From positions 1,255,501 to 1,319,500 of the forward strand of contig NZ_CP046620.1 of assembly GCF_009931615.1 (NCBI RefSeq): 64,000 bases of DNA, read 5' to 3'. This document shows positions 8,412 through 16,526 of the stretch, piece after piece. This DNA comes from Algicella marina. GTDB taxonomy: Bacteria > Pseudomonadota > Alphaproteobacteria > Rhodobacterales > Rhodobacteraceae. Made by a program: the position numbers and the translations under genes. The notes under the pieces were generated by a model. It had not been told where the DNA came from and ran no database searches. It was given only the letters and a program-made list of their open reading frames with translations. Positions within the stretch are counted from its first letter, which is position 1, and each line of letters starts with the position of its first letter.

Positions 8412-8439
8412 GGCCCCGCTCGCTCCATCGGGCGGGGCC
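8412..8439 (+). terminator. Hairpin after the small secreted protein gene
   Basis: GGCCCCGCTCG pairs with CGGGCGGGGCC (one G-U pair) around a 6-base loop. No U-run follows, so termination efficiency is uncertain. Confidence 0.5.
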
Positions 8440-8597
8440 ACATTCCACTCTCTGCATTCAAATTAAGCAAAAGAGCCTGAAAATTAACAATTTTCTGTAA
8501 ATGCGGTTGAACTTTTGCCGCAATTGCGGGATACGAATCCCGAAATGTAAGCCTAACCAGTGCACCGTAGTGCCTTTACCGAGTGAGAGCGTAGCGA

Positions 8598-9509
8598 ATG
8601 CCCAACAGATATATGACGATTGATGGTTCTGGTTCGCAGGACTATTTCACGACGTTCATCGACAACACCTCCGATGACATCTTCCTCACCATCACCGAAG
8701 GCGCAGCAGCGCTCGAGCCGGCAGAGCCCGAGAATTACTCCATCGTGGGTGATTTCTTCGATGGCGGCGCCGTAGACACGTTCAACGTCTCCCTGCCCGA
8801 GGGCTGGTCGATGGTGAACACCTACACCAACATGATCAGCGAAGGCATCGGCAACTACTATTTCGATGTTCTCGATCAGTATGGCTCCACACTCTTCACG
8901 ATGAAGATCAGCGGTTCCATGGGCAGCGTCACCAACGTCTGCTTCACCCGCGGTGCGATGGTCGCGACGCCGAAAGGCCCCGTCGCCATCGAGGCACTCG
9001 AAGCCGGTGACATGGTCCTCACACGCGACAACGGCGCCCAGCCCATCCGCTGGATCGGGTCGTCCCGCGTCAGCAAGGAAACGCTTGCCCAGTTCCCGGA
9101 TCTGCGTCCCGTCCGCATCGCCGCCGGTGCGCTTGGCGACAATGCCGAAACCCGCGTTTCGCCGCAGCACCGGATGCTCGTATCCGGCTGGCGCGCTGAA
9201 GCCCTGTTCGGAGAGCCCGAAATGCTGGCCACCGCCCGCAGCCTGATCAACGACAGCTCCATCATGGTCGATGGCGAGATCGCGGAAGTCGAGTACTTCC
9301 ACATCCTCTTCGACAAACATGAGATCATCTCCGCCGATGGCGCATGGTCCGAGAGCTTCCACCCCGCGGCCCTTGGTCTCGGCACTGCTTCCGAAGCGAC
9401 GCGCGATGAAGTTCTCGTGCTCTTCCCGGAACTGGAAAACGCCGAATCGCATCCCAAGGCTGCACGTCCGACACTGACGGACAACGACGTCGCCGTTCTG
9501 GCCGGCTGA
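8598..9509 (+). CDS. Hint (Hedgehog/intein) domain protein
   Basis: A 303-residue protein. Residues 1-114 form an acidic N-terminal region with no family I recognise. From C115 a Hint_2-type domain begins (VCFTRGAMVATPKGPVAIEAL, GDMVLTRDNG), with the later blocks RVSPQHRMLVSG and YFHILFDKHEIISADGAWSE. Hint domains catalyse N-S acyl shift at the first cysteine and cleave or ligate the preceding peptide. Here the cysteine and the H191 and H241 blocks are present. Proteins of this type are abundant in Rhodobacterales but their biological role is largely unknown. No secretion signal is visible at the N-terminus. The upstream 224 bp contain the palindrome GAAAATT-AAC-AATTTTC at 8479-8495. A bidirectional hairpin follows the stop. 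Confidence 0.85.
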   Translation: MPNRYMTIDGSGSQDYFTTFIDNTSDDIFLTITEGAAALEPAEPENYSIVGDFFDGGAVDTFNVSLPEGWSMVNTYTNMISEGIGNYYFDVLDQYGSTLFTMKISGSMGSVTNVCFTRGAMVATPKGPVAIEALEAGDMVLTRDNGAQPIRWIGSSRVSKETLAQFPDLRPVRIAAGALGDNAETRVSPQHRMLVSGWRAEALFGEPEMLATARSLINDSSIMVDGEIAEVEYFHILFDKHEIISADGAWSESFHPAALGLGTASEATRDEVLVLFPELENAESHPKAARPTLTDNDVAVLAG

Positions 9510-9521
9510 AGCCTGTTGATA

Positions 9522-9551
9522 GCGTCACGCGCCGTTACTGGCGCGTGACGC
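9522..9551. terminator. Bidirectional hairpin between the Hint gene and a convergent membrane protein gene
   Basis: A perfect 12-bp stem, GCGTCACGCGCC paired with GGCGCGTGACGC, with a 6-base loop lies exactly between the stops at 9509 and 9553. It is well placed to insulate the two transcripts. U-tracts are poor. Confidence 0.65.
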
Positions 9552-9552
9552 C

Positions 9553-10002
9553 CTACTCTTTCGCGATATCCTTGCGCAGTTCCGCCAGATCTACGCCGAA
9601 CAGCCTTTCCGCGATCAACCCCATCATCGCCCCAAGCGCCACCTCCGTCGCCGCCAGCGTCATCCGCAGGCTTGCCAGATCCTCGGCCACGCCGAACGGA
9701 TAGGCCAGCAACGTGTAGATGATGAAGCCGACGAAACAGGCGGGCACCAGCAGTACAATCGCCGCGAAGGCACCATTGCTCTTCGCCCGGCTTTTCCGCC
9801 GGCTCTCCGAATCCAGTACATGGCGCAGCGCCGCCAGTGCGAACAGCCCGGTCAGTGGCGACAGGATCAGTGCCAGTTCCAGCTTCTCCGCCGCTGTTCC
9901 CAGATAGGCGTGCATCCGGGTGAAGATCAGCCCCATCGCGATCAGGTGCCCGAAGATCAGGATCATCGCCACCGCATCGCGTACCACCTGCTTGCGCATC
10001 AT
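9553..10002 (-). CDS. Small integral membrane protein of unknown function
   Basis: A 149-residue protein with four predicted membrane helices (around AMILIFGHLIAMGLIF, ALILSPLTGLFALAAL, IVLLVPACFVGFIIYTLLA and LAATEVALGAMMGLIAE) and a charged linker ESRRKSRAK. I do not recognise a family. The start at 10002 overlaps the stop of the upstream secreted-protein gene (ATGA), implying coupled translation and a shared function. The longer reading upstream merely shadows that gene. Confidence 0.65.
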   Translation of the reverse strand: MMRKQVVRDAVAMILIFGHLIAMGLIFTRMHAYLGTAAEKLELALILSPLTGLFALAALRHVLDSESRRKSRAKSNGAFAAIVLLVPACFVGFIIYTLLAYPFGVAEDLASLRMTLAATEVALGAMMGLIAERLFGVDLAELRKDIAKE

Positions 10003-11237
10003 TCCGCTCCCGCTGCCTGTGCGATCCGGGTGGCCAGCAACCGTTGCCAGTCCAGCATCCGGCTGCCGTCCTCGGTCAGTGCCGGCCCGAATGGCCCGCT
10101 GTTGATCAGATCCCGCGATGCGTCGCCCCAACTGATTGCCGTCGCACCGTCCTCGTACATCCGCATCACACTGCCGGAACGGATCAACCCTTCAGGTATC
10201 TCGTCCATGCTCTCCGGCCCCCTGATTTCCACCACGTCATTCAGCGTGATCGTGATCGTTTCGAACAGGTTGGCGTTGAATCCCATTTGCAGCCCGATGC
10301 TCAGGGTAATGTCAGCCTGATACCAGAAGCCCTTGCCCAGCGTGATGCCCATGTCCGGACCGTACCCCAGCACCGACAGCGCAAAGATATGCCCCGGCCC
10401 CTCAATCCGCAGCCCGCTCATCCGCACTGTGTCGGCGAACACCTGCTGCCGCAGCATCCTGTCCAGCCGCTGCGCCAGGGCGCGCGAGTCCGGATTTGCC
10501 GGGTCAAGGAACGTACCCAACGGAAACTCGCCCACCAACATCGGCCCCGTCCCGGCGCCGACGGCATCCCAGCCGGCACATATACTGCCGCCAAGCGCAT
10601 TGATCTCCTGCACTGCTGCCAACTCCATTCCCGGCCCGACATCCAGCAGCGCGCCGCAATCCGAGTTACAGTTCAGCAGGCCTTCGGGGCCCTCCACATA
10701 GTCTCCCCAGCCATTCTGCCAGCGCCTTTCGGTCACCAGCCCCACCAGCCGGGTGGCATCCTTTTTGTCGTAGCGGACGTAAACGCCCCCACTCACCATC
10801 GTGCTTTCGCCGTTGCCGAACCTGCACTGCGGATAACGCGCATCGTAGAACATCGTGCCGTCGAACGTCCCCTCCGCCACCACGCGGTCTCCCTCCAGCA
10901 GATCCACCTCCGCTTGCGTCAGGCGCAAATGCCCGATCTTCATCAGATCCAGCCGCACCTGCCAGCTACGTCCGCCGTCGCTCGGAAAGGAAAATTCGAA
11001 CGGCGCATCGCCGGAAAAACCCGCCTTGCCCGCTTCCGTCCGCAAGGTCTTCGTCTTGCAGTTGATGTCCATGCTGAAAACCCGGTCCGGATCACCCTCA
11101 CCAAGACCGGGCAGGAACCCGTAGATCGTGTCATATTCATCGTCGTGCGGACAGAAACTCTCGGCCCAACCGCTGCCCGGCAGCAGCAGTCCCAGCGTCA
11201 CGGTCATTGCGGCCCAAACCGCCCCGGTCATGTGCAT
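9999..11237 (-). CDS. Secreted protein of unknown function
   Basis: A 412-residue protein with a signal peptide (MHMTGAVWAAMTVTLGLL, cleavage near GWA-ESF). The ATG at 11237 is chosen because GAGGGGG lies seven bases upstream; a GTG at 11264 is possible but less well supported. The mature part has several cysteines (SFCPHDD, MDINCKTK, YPQCRFG, LNCNSDCGAL, SICAGW) that could form disulfides, and the repeating hydrophobic/acidic pattern of a beta-rich extracytoplasmic protein. No catalytic motif or known domain is recognised. It is translationally coupled to the membrane protein downstream, so the pair may form one envelope module. Confidence 0.7.
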   Translation of the reverse strand: MHMTGAVWAAMTVTLGLLLPGSGWAESFCPHDDEYDTIYGFLPGLGEGDPDRVFSMDINCKTKTLRTEAGKAGFSGDAPFEFSFPSDGGRSWQVRLDLMKIGHLRLTQAEVDLLEGDRVVAEGTFDGTMFYDARYPQCRFGNGESTMVSGGVYVRYDKKDATRLVGLVTERRWQNGWGDYVEGPEGLLNCNSDCGALLDVGPGMELAAVQEINALGGSICAGWDAVGAGTGPMLVGEFPLGTFLDPANPDSRALAQRLDRMLRQQVFADTVRMSGLRIEGPGHIFALSVLGYGPDMGITLGKGFWYQADITLSIGLQMGFNANLFETITITLNDVVEIRGPESMDEIPEGLIRSGSVMRMYEDGATAISWGDASRDLINSGPFGPALTEDGSRMLDWQRLLATRIAQAAGAE

Positions 11238-11424
11238 CGGCCATCCCCCTCTGGCTTCGCTCACTCACGGGAAGTCTGGCCCGGCTCCGGCAATCGGGCA
11301 ACCCCGCGGTTCTGGCCGCCCGTGCGCATCGTCACGCCACCGGCCAACAAATTTTGATCAGATGATCAAAAAGGTCGGGCAACATTCCGATCCACCTCTG
11401 AAATGCGGTTTTCCGTTGCAACCA

Positions 11425-11463
11425 CCCATACCAAACCCATACCAAACCCATACCAAATCCATA
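11425..11463 (+). repeat. Three tandem 11-bp repeats upstream of the pqiA-like gene
   Basis: Three consecutive copies of CCCATACCAAA (11425-11435, 11436-11446, 11447-11457) are followed by a partial TCCATA. The array ends 14 bp before the ATG at 11478, so it sits in or next to the leader. A closely matching array in the same orientation relative to its gene precedes trmJ at 43641-43679. Confidence 0.85.
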
Positions 11464-11477
11464 TTCGCAGAGAGCCC

Positions 11478-11912
11478 ATGCAGCTCACCCTCAAGCTCGC
11501 CAACCTCGCCCTTCTGATCGCCTTTCCGGTCAGCTGGTTTCTGCCGCTCACCAAGGCCGGTTTGCTGCCCTATTTCGACCTCGACTCCATCTCCATCGTC
11601 ACGGGCATCCAAGTCCTGTGGGAGGAAGACAAGGCGCTGGCCCTCTTGACAGCCCTGTTCGCAATGGTTGCCCCGATCATGAAAACGGCAATGTTATCAA
11701 TGGTTCAGTTTAACCTCTTGAAGCGACGCGCCATGCCACTGATCGAGGTTACCGGCAAACTGGCAATGGCCGATGTCTTCCTCATCGCCCTCTATATCGT
11801 CATCGTCAAAGGCGTTGGCGTCGGCCGGGTAGAAACCGCTTGGGGTCTCTATGTCTTCACCGCATTGGTCCTGTTGTCCATGCTGATAGCTTATCTCAGT
11901 AAACCAAGATGA
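11478..11912 (+). CDS. Paraquat-inducible protein A (PqiA) domain protein
   Basis: A 144-residue inner-membrane protein that matches one PqiA domain: four helices, the early LIAFPVSWFLPLTKAG and an IEVTGKLAMADVFLIALYI helix typical of the family. Full-length PqiA has two such domains; this is the single-domain form common in alphaproteobacteria. PqiA proteins work with MCE-type PqiB in envelope lipid transport. No pqiB is adjacent. The start at 11478 lies after the 11-bp repeat array. The frame can be read through the repeats to a start at 11403, but the repeat-encoded residues look artificial. It overlaps the next gene by 4 bp. Confidence 0.82.
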   Translation: MQLTLKLANLALLIAFPVSWFLPLTKAGLLPYFDLDSISIVTGIQVLWEEDKALALLTALFAMVAPIMKTAMLSMVQFNLLKRRAMPLIEVTGKLAMADVFLIALYIVIVKGVGVGRVETAWGLYVFTALVLLSMLIAYLSKPR

Positions 11913-12223
11913 ACCCGTTCCTCCTCCTTGCCGGCATCGTGGTAGGCGCAGGCGTTTTCGCCGCAACCCTTTGGTCTGCAACACAAATCTATCGGGAAAC
12001 CGGTGCGTTGCGTCAGGCTCACGCCGCCTGTTTCCTCCTCACGCTCCTCGCGATGGCCGCTCTCCAGTTCCTCTGGCAAACCCCCTCCCGCATCCTTGGC
12101 GGCCTGCTGATCGCTGCCGCTCTCTGGGCCTTCTGGAGTGAAGCAGGTTGGAACCGATTGCTGCCTGTGTTCCACATCCTCTTCGGTGCCGCCCTCGTTG
12201 CATCGCTACCGTTCAGCGGCTAA
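11909..12223 (+). CDS. Small membrane protein, unknown
   Basis: A 104-residue protein with three or four hydrophobic helices and few charges. Its ATG overlaps the stop of the PqiA-like gene (ATGA), so the two are probably co-translated. No family recognised. A small stretch around RETGALRQAHAACF connects the first two helices. radA starts 10 bp after its stop and may be in the same transcript. Confidence 0.7.
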   Translation: MNPFLLLAGIVVGAGVFAATLWSATQIYRETGALRQAHAACFLLTLLAMAALQFLWQTPSRILGGLLIAAALWAFWSEAGWNRLLPVFHILFGAALVASLPFSG

Positions 12224-12232
12224 AGGACTGAA

Positions 12233-13600
12233 ATGGCAAAGAATTCCCAATTCGTCTGTAATGCCTGCGGTGCCGTGCATTCCAAATGGTCGGGCCGCTG
12301 CGACGCCTGCGGGGCATGGAACACCATCACCGAGGAAACGGTGTCCACTGGCCCGAAGGGCAAGAGCCTCGGGCCGGCCAAGGGGCGTTCCATCCCCCTG
12401 TCGAACCTCTCCACGCAGGACGCCCCCCTCCAACGCACCCACTCAGGCCTCGAAGAACTGGATCGCGTCCTCGGTGGCGGCCTCGTCCCTTCCTCCGCCA
12501 TTCTTGTCGGCGGCGATCCCGGGATCGGCAAGTCCACTTTGCTGTTACAGGCCGCCGCCGCCTTTGCCCGCAGGGGCGCTAAGGCGCTCTACGTCACTGG
12601 AGAGGAAGCGGCGGCACAGGTGCGAATGCGCGGCCAAAGACTTGGCCTTGCCGACGCTCCACTGCTTCTGGCGGCCGAGACCAACCTGCGCAACATACTG
12701 ACAACACTGGACAATGAGCGGCCGACCGTCGCGATTATCGATTCCATTCAAACCATGTGGTCCGATCACGTGGAAAGTGCACCCGGCTCCGTCAGCCAAG
12801 TCCGCGCCTGTGCGCACGAACTCACCAGCTTCGCCAAGCGCAAGGGCATTTCAGTGGTGCTCGTCGGCCACGTCACCAAGGAGGGTCAGATCGCCGGCCC
12901 CCGCGTTGTCGAGCATATGGTCGACACCGTGCTCTATTTTGAAGGTGAGCGTGGCCACCATTTCCGCATACTCCGCGCGGTCAAGAATCGCTTTGGCCCG
13001 GCCGACGAGATCGGTGTCTTCGAGATGACCGGCAGCGGCCTGAAGGAAGTTGCCAATCCCTCAGCCCTCTTCCTGTCCGAACGGGATCATCCGGCCCCCG
13101 GTTCGGTGGTTTTCGCTGGCATCGAAGGGACGCGCCCATTACTGATGGAAATTCAAGCGCTTGTCGCACCTTCTTCCCTCGCCTCCCCCCGCCGCACGGT
13201 CGTCGGCTGGGACAGCGCCCGCCTGTCAATGATCCTCGCAGTGCTGGAGGCCCGCGCCGGCCTCGGGTTTGGCGCAATGGATGTCTACCTGAACATCGCC
13301 GGTGGCCTGCGCATTTCGGAACCTGCCGCGGATCTGGCCGTTGCTGCCGCCATCCTGTCTTCCCGCCAGGATCATGCCATCGCCCCCGATACCGTGGTTT
13401 TCGGCGAGATCAGCCTCTCCGGCGCCCTCCGTCCCGTCACACAGGCAGATGCACGCCTGCGTGAGGCGGCAAAGCTTGGCTTTTCTGCGGCTTTCGGGCC
13501 ACAGGGCTTGAAAACCTTGGAGCAGAATTCTCTGCAACTGCATACGTTTATGGACTTAAATGCCTTTATTCAGTCCGTATTTGGTGCCATAGAGACGTGA
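12233..13600 (+). CDS. radA: DNA repair protein RadA
   Basis: A 455-residue RecA-like helicase that helps branch migration in recombination. The N-terminal zinc finger shows CNACG and CDACG pairs (near residues 8-28). Walker A is GGDPGIGKSTLLLQ, the RadA-specific KNRFG motif is present (KNRFGPADEIGVFEMT), and the C-terminal Lon-protease-like domain follows (GGLRISEPAADLAVAAAILSS, then GEISLSGALRPV). The catalytic protease serine of Lon is not expected here. Length and motif order are canonical. It is followed after 22 bp by cvpA and then purF, a gene order common in alphaproteobacteria. Confidence 0.97.
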   Translation: MAKNSQFVCNACGAVHSKWSGRCDACGAWNTITEETVSTGPKGKSLGPAKGRSIPLSNLSTQDAPLQRTHSGLEELDRVLGGGLVPSSAILVGGDPGIGKSTLLLQAAAAFARRGAKALYVTGEEAAAQVRMRGQRLGLADAPLLLAAETNLRNILTTLDNERPTVAIIDSIQTMWSDHVESAPGSVSQVRACAHELTSFAKRKGISVVLVGHVTKEGQIAGPRVVEHMVDTVLYFEGERGHHFRILRAVKNRFGPADEIGVFEMTGSGLKEVANPSALFLSERDHPAPGSVVFAGIEGTRPLLMEIQALVAPSSLASPRRTVVGWDSARLSMILAVLEARAGLGFGAMDVYLNIAGGLRISEPAADLAVAAAILSSRQDHAIAPDTVVFGEISLSGALRPVTQADARLREAAKLGFSAAFGPQGLKTLEQNSLQLHTFMDLNAFIQSVFGAIET

Positions 13601-13622
13601 AAAGTGACTTGGAGCGAGGTCG

Positions 13623-14249
13623 ATGGAAGGTTTTACGGTAATTGATGGCGGCGCCCTGTTCGTGCTCGTGGTGTCGGCGTTGCTGGCCTATTCTCGCGGA
13701 TTCGTGCGCGAGGTCCTGTCGATCATCGGGTGGGTAGCGGCGGCCGTCGTTGCCTTTATTTTCGCTCCCGACGTCGTACCCCTTGTCTACGAGATCCCGT
13801 ATCTCGACCAGATCATCGAGACGTCCTGCGTTCTCGCGACAATGGCGGCATTCGGTATCGTTTTTGTCGGCGCCTTGATCGTCGTATCGATCTTTACGCC
13901 CTTGATTTCCGGTGCAATTCAAAATTCGGCCATCGGCCCACTCGATCAGGGGCTCGGCTTCTTGTTTGGCCTTGCACGCGGCGCCCTTCTCATCATCCTG
14001 GTTCTTATTCTCTATGATCAGTTCATTGCCGGCAGCGGCGAAGTGCCAATGATTGAAAACAGCAAGACACGCGAAATTCTTGCCGATGCGCAGGCTAATA
14101 TTGCCAACCAGCTACCGGAGGATGCTCGCGGCTGGATCAATGATCGCTATGCCCAGCTCACTGGCGATTGCGAACCGCCGCAGCAGCCTGTCGAAGCGGA
14201 AACTCCTGCTGAAATTCCCGCCGATGGTGAAGACACGACCGGCAATTGA
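13623..14249 (+). CDS. CvpA family membrane protein
   Basis: A 208-residue protein with four N-terminal hydrophobic helices (LFVLVVSALLAYSRGFVREV, IGWVAAAVVAFIFAP and others) and the family's FGLARGALLIILVLI helix. A soluble acidic tail follows, ending in a Pro/Glu-rich segment. CvpA is needed for colicin V production in E. coli and is often next to purF, as here; its biochemical role is still unsettled. The start ATG has an upstream GGAGCGAGG. A 91-bp space separates it from purF. Confidence 0.87.
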   Translation: MEGFTVIDGGALFVLVVSALLAYSRGFVREVLSIIGWVAAAVVAFIFAPDVVPLVYEIPYLDQIIETSCVLATMAAFGIVFVGALIVVSIFTPLISGAIQNSAIGPLDQGLGFLFGLARGALLIILVLILYDQFIAGSGEVPMIENSKTREILADAQANIANQLPEDARGWINDRYAQLTGDCEPPQQPVEAETPAEIPADGEDTTGN

Positions 14250-14340
14250 TCGGTGACAAGCGCGTGACACTGCCCGCTCACTTCCTTATATGGGGGGTGA
14301 GCCCTCCTCCCCATTCGCGCCCTGATCAGGATTCTAAGCC

Positions 14341-15810
14341 ATGACCGAAACACCCAGGTTTCTGAGTGATCCCTTCGACGATGACAAGTTGAAGGAGGAA
14401 TGCGGAATCTTCGGGATCACCGGTGTCGCGGAAGCCGCCAACTTTGTTGCGCTCGGTCTTCACGCGCTCCAGCATCGCGGTCAGGAGGCTGGCGGCATAG
14501 TTTCATATGACCCGGAGGCAGGTTTCCAGTCCGCCCGCCGCTTCGGCTATGTTCGGGACAATTTCACCAAAGCTAGCCTGATGGAAACCCTGCCCGGTGC
14601 GCTCTCTATTGGGCACGTTCGCTACTCGACGTCCGGAAGCAAGGGCAATACCGCCATCCGCGATGTTCAGCCGCTCTTCGCCGAGTTTGCCATGGGTGGG
14701 TGCGCGATTGCCCATAATGGCAACCTGACCAATGCGGAGCAGTTGAAGGCGGAACTGATCGAGCGTGGATCCATCTTCCAGTCGTCTTCCGACACCGAAT
14801 GCATCATCCACCTCATGGCAAGGTCGATCCAGAGCAACATTCCGGAGCGGATCAAGGACGCCCTCCGCCGGGTTGAAGGCGCTTTCTCACTTGTTGCCAT
14901 GACCCGTTCCAAGCTGATCGGCGTTCGCGATCCACGCGGCGTGCGCCCGTTGATGCTGGCGAAGATCGGCGATGGCTATGCCCTGGCGTCCGAAACGTGC
15001 GCCTTCGACATTATCGGGGCCGAATTCATGCGTGAGATCGAACCGGGAGAGATGGTTATCATCACGCCTGACGGGATCGAGAGTTTTTATCCGTTCGAAA
15101 AGACCCAGTCCCGCTTCTGTATCTTCGAACATGTCTATTTCTCACGACCCGACAGCGTTATATCGGGCCGTTCAGTGTACGAGACGCGTCGACAGATCGG
15201 TATGGAATTGGCGCGCGAAGCCCCGGTGGATGCGGATCTCGTGTGTCCGGTCCCAGACAGTGGAACACCCGCGGCAATCGGCTTCAGCCAGGAGTCGGGC
15301 ATCCCCTATGCAATGGGCATCATTCGCAACTCCTACATGGGCCGCACATTCATCGAACCGACGGAGCACATCCGCAACATGGGCGTGCGCCTGAAGCTCA
15401 ACGTCAATCGCGCGATCATCAAGGACAAACGTGTGATCCTAGTCGATGACAGCGTCGTCAGGGGCACCACAAGCCGGAAAATCAAGGAGATGATCCTCGA
15501 CGCAGGTGCGAAGGAAGTTCACTTCCGGATAGCATCACCGCCGACAATGTGGCCCTGTTTTTATGGCGTCGACACGCCGGCACGAGAGCAGTTGTTGGCT
15601 TCGACGATGAGCGAAGAAGAAATGCGGGTTCATCTCGGAGTAGCAAGTCTGAAATTTGTATCTCTGGACGGTCTCTACCGGGCGTGTGGTGAGGATAACG
15701 GGCGTAACGTTCTCGACCCGCAATATTGCGATGCTTGCTTTTCTGGTGAATACCCCGTCCGGCCGTCCGATATGATCGAACGCGGCTTCCAGATGCGGAA
15801 ATCGGCCTGA
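14341..15810 (+). CDS. purF: Amidophosphoribosyltransferase
   Basis: First committed enzyme of purine synthesis: transfers glutamine amide nitrogen to PRPP. It is 489 residues long. The N-terminal nucleophile is C21 (EECGIFGITGV) after a 20-residue propeptide that should be removed. The glutaminase part includes HALQHRGQEAGG and GHVRYSTSGS. The phosphoribosyltransferase part has the PRPP loop VILVDDSVVRGTTSRK. Cluster-type cysteines (C in RIASPPTMWPCFYG and DPQYCDACFSGEYP) suggest a structural Fe-S cluster, as in Bacillus-type enzymes. It overlaps nothing; the SDR gene starts 3 bp after the stop and is likely co-transcribed. Confidence 0.97.
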   Translation: MTETPRFLSDPFDDDKLKEECGIFGITGVAEAANFVALGLHALQHRGQEAGGIVSYDPEAGFQSARRFGYVRDNFTKASLMETLPGALSIGHVRYSTSGSKGNTAIRDVQPLFAEFAMGGCAIAHNGNLTNAEQLKAELIERGSIFQSSSDTECIIHLMARSIQSNIPERIKDALRRVEGAFSLVAMTRSKLIGVRDPRGVRPLMLAKIGDGYALASETCAFDIIGAEFMREIEPGEMVIITPDGIESFYPFEKTQSRFCIFEHVYFSRPDSVISGRSVYETRRQIGMELAREAPVDADLVCPVPDSGTPAAIGFSQESGIPYAMGIIRNSYMGRTFIEPTEHIRNMGVRLKLNVNRAIIKDKRVILVDDSVVRGTTSRKIKEMILDAGAKEVHFRIASPPTMWPCFYGVDTPAREQLLASTMSEEEMRVHLGVASLKFVSLDGLYRACGEDNGRNVLDPQYCDACFSGEYPVRPSDMIERGFQMRKSA

Positions 15811-15813
15811 ACC

Positions 15814-16473
15814 ATGACTGAACTGCAAGGCAGAATCGCGCTTGTCACGGGCGCGTCACGAGGGCTTGGTTACGCCACCGCGATGGAACTGGCTCGAGGT
15901 GGCGCTCATATCATCGCCGTTGCCCGCACTGTCGGCGGGTTGGAGGATCTGGCCGACTCGGTCGATTCCGCAGGTGGTTCTTCCACTTTGGTTCCGCTGG
16001 ACATTACTGACGATGGAGGTGTGCAAAGAATGTGCCTGGCCATTCACGAGCGCTGGGGCGGCTGCGACTTTTGGGTTCACACTGCAATACAGGACAGCCC
16101 GCTTTCATCGGCGGCCTCAATTGCACCCAAGGATCTGGACAAGGCAGTTGCAGCCAATGTTACCGCTGCATCGCGACTGATCCGAATGGTCACCCCACTG
16201 CTGGTCGCAAAAGGTGGGACGGCGGTCTACTGCCGCGACGATAATGCCGTGGGCAAATTTTCGGGCTCCTACGGGGCAACGAAAGCCGCGCAGACATCGC
16301 TGTTCGAGAGTTGGTCCGCTGAAACAAGCCAGACCGGACCACGTGTTGTCAGCTTCAGTCCGAACCCGATGCCAACTGCGCTGAGAGCCCGATTTTATCC
16401 AGGAGAGAACCCCGCATTACTGTCACCGGCATCCGACGAAGCAAAAAGGCTCCTCGCGACCGTTATGGTCTGA
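15814..16473 (+). CDS. SDR family NAD(P)-dependent oxidoreductase
   Basis: A 219-residue short-chain dehydrogenase. The cofactor motif is VTGASRGLGYATA, and the catalytic Y-x3-K is in GSYGATKAAQ. The usual NAG triad in beta-4 reads AIQDSP, which is unusual, and the catalytic Ser region is AVYCRDDNAVG, lacking the standard serine three turns before the Tyr. It is therefore a divergent SDR and its activity should not be assumed. It follows purF by 3 bp, a conserved neighbourhood in Rhodobacterales. Its 3' end contains the terminator hairpin of the opposing bioY. Confidence 0.85.
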   Translation: MTELQGRIALVTGASRGLGYATAMELARGGAHIIAVARTVGGLEDLADSVDSAGGSSTLVPLDITDDGGVQRMCLAIHERWGGCDFWVHTAIQDSPLSSAASIAPKDLDKAVAANVTAASRLIRMVTPLLVAKGGTAVYCRDDNAVGKFSGSYGATKAAQTSLFESWSAETSQTGPRVVSFSPNPMPTALRARFYPGENPALLSPASDEAKRLLATVMV

Positions 16474-16482
16474 GAGGAGCCC
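16442..16482 (-). terminator. Rho-independent terminator for bioY, inside the 3' end of the SDR gene
   Basis: On the minus strand GGGCTCCTC pairs with GAGGAGCC around an 18-base loop and is followed directly by TTTTT (plus-strand A run at 16443-16447). It is 45 bp past the bioY stop. The left arm and most of the loop are within the coding sequence of the convergent SDR gene. Confidence 0.75.
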
Positions 16483-16526
16483 TTCGCAGTTCAGGCAGTC
16501 ACCGTCGAGACGAGGACCGTCAGCGT

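Noticed and set aside
10044-11357. 437-residue plus-strand frame
   Set aside because: It is rich in Arg, His, Pro and Gln, antisense to the secreted-protein gene whose signal peptide, ribosome-binding site and ATGA overlap favour the other strand.
11425-11463. Repeat array as a CRISPR
   Set aside because: Units are only 11 bp, directly adjacent without spacers, and no cas genes are present.
16081-16280. Frameshift in the SDR gene to explain unusual active site
   Set aside because: The frame is continuous, keeps Y-x3-K and the codon usage is normal, so it is a true variant rather than a broken gene.
16468-16482. CTGAGA resembling a TPP riboswitch core
   Set aside because: It is part of the bioY terminator hairpin and lacks the other riboswitch helices; neighbours have no link to thiamine.
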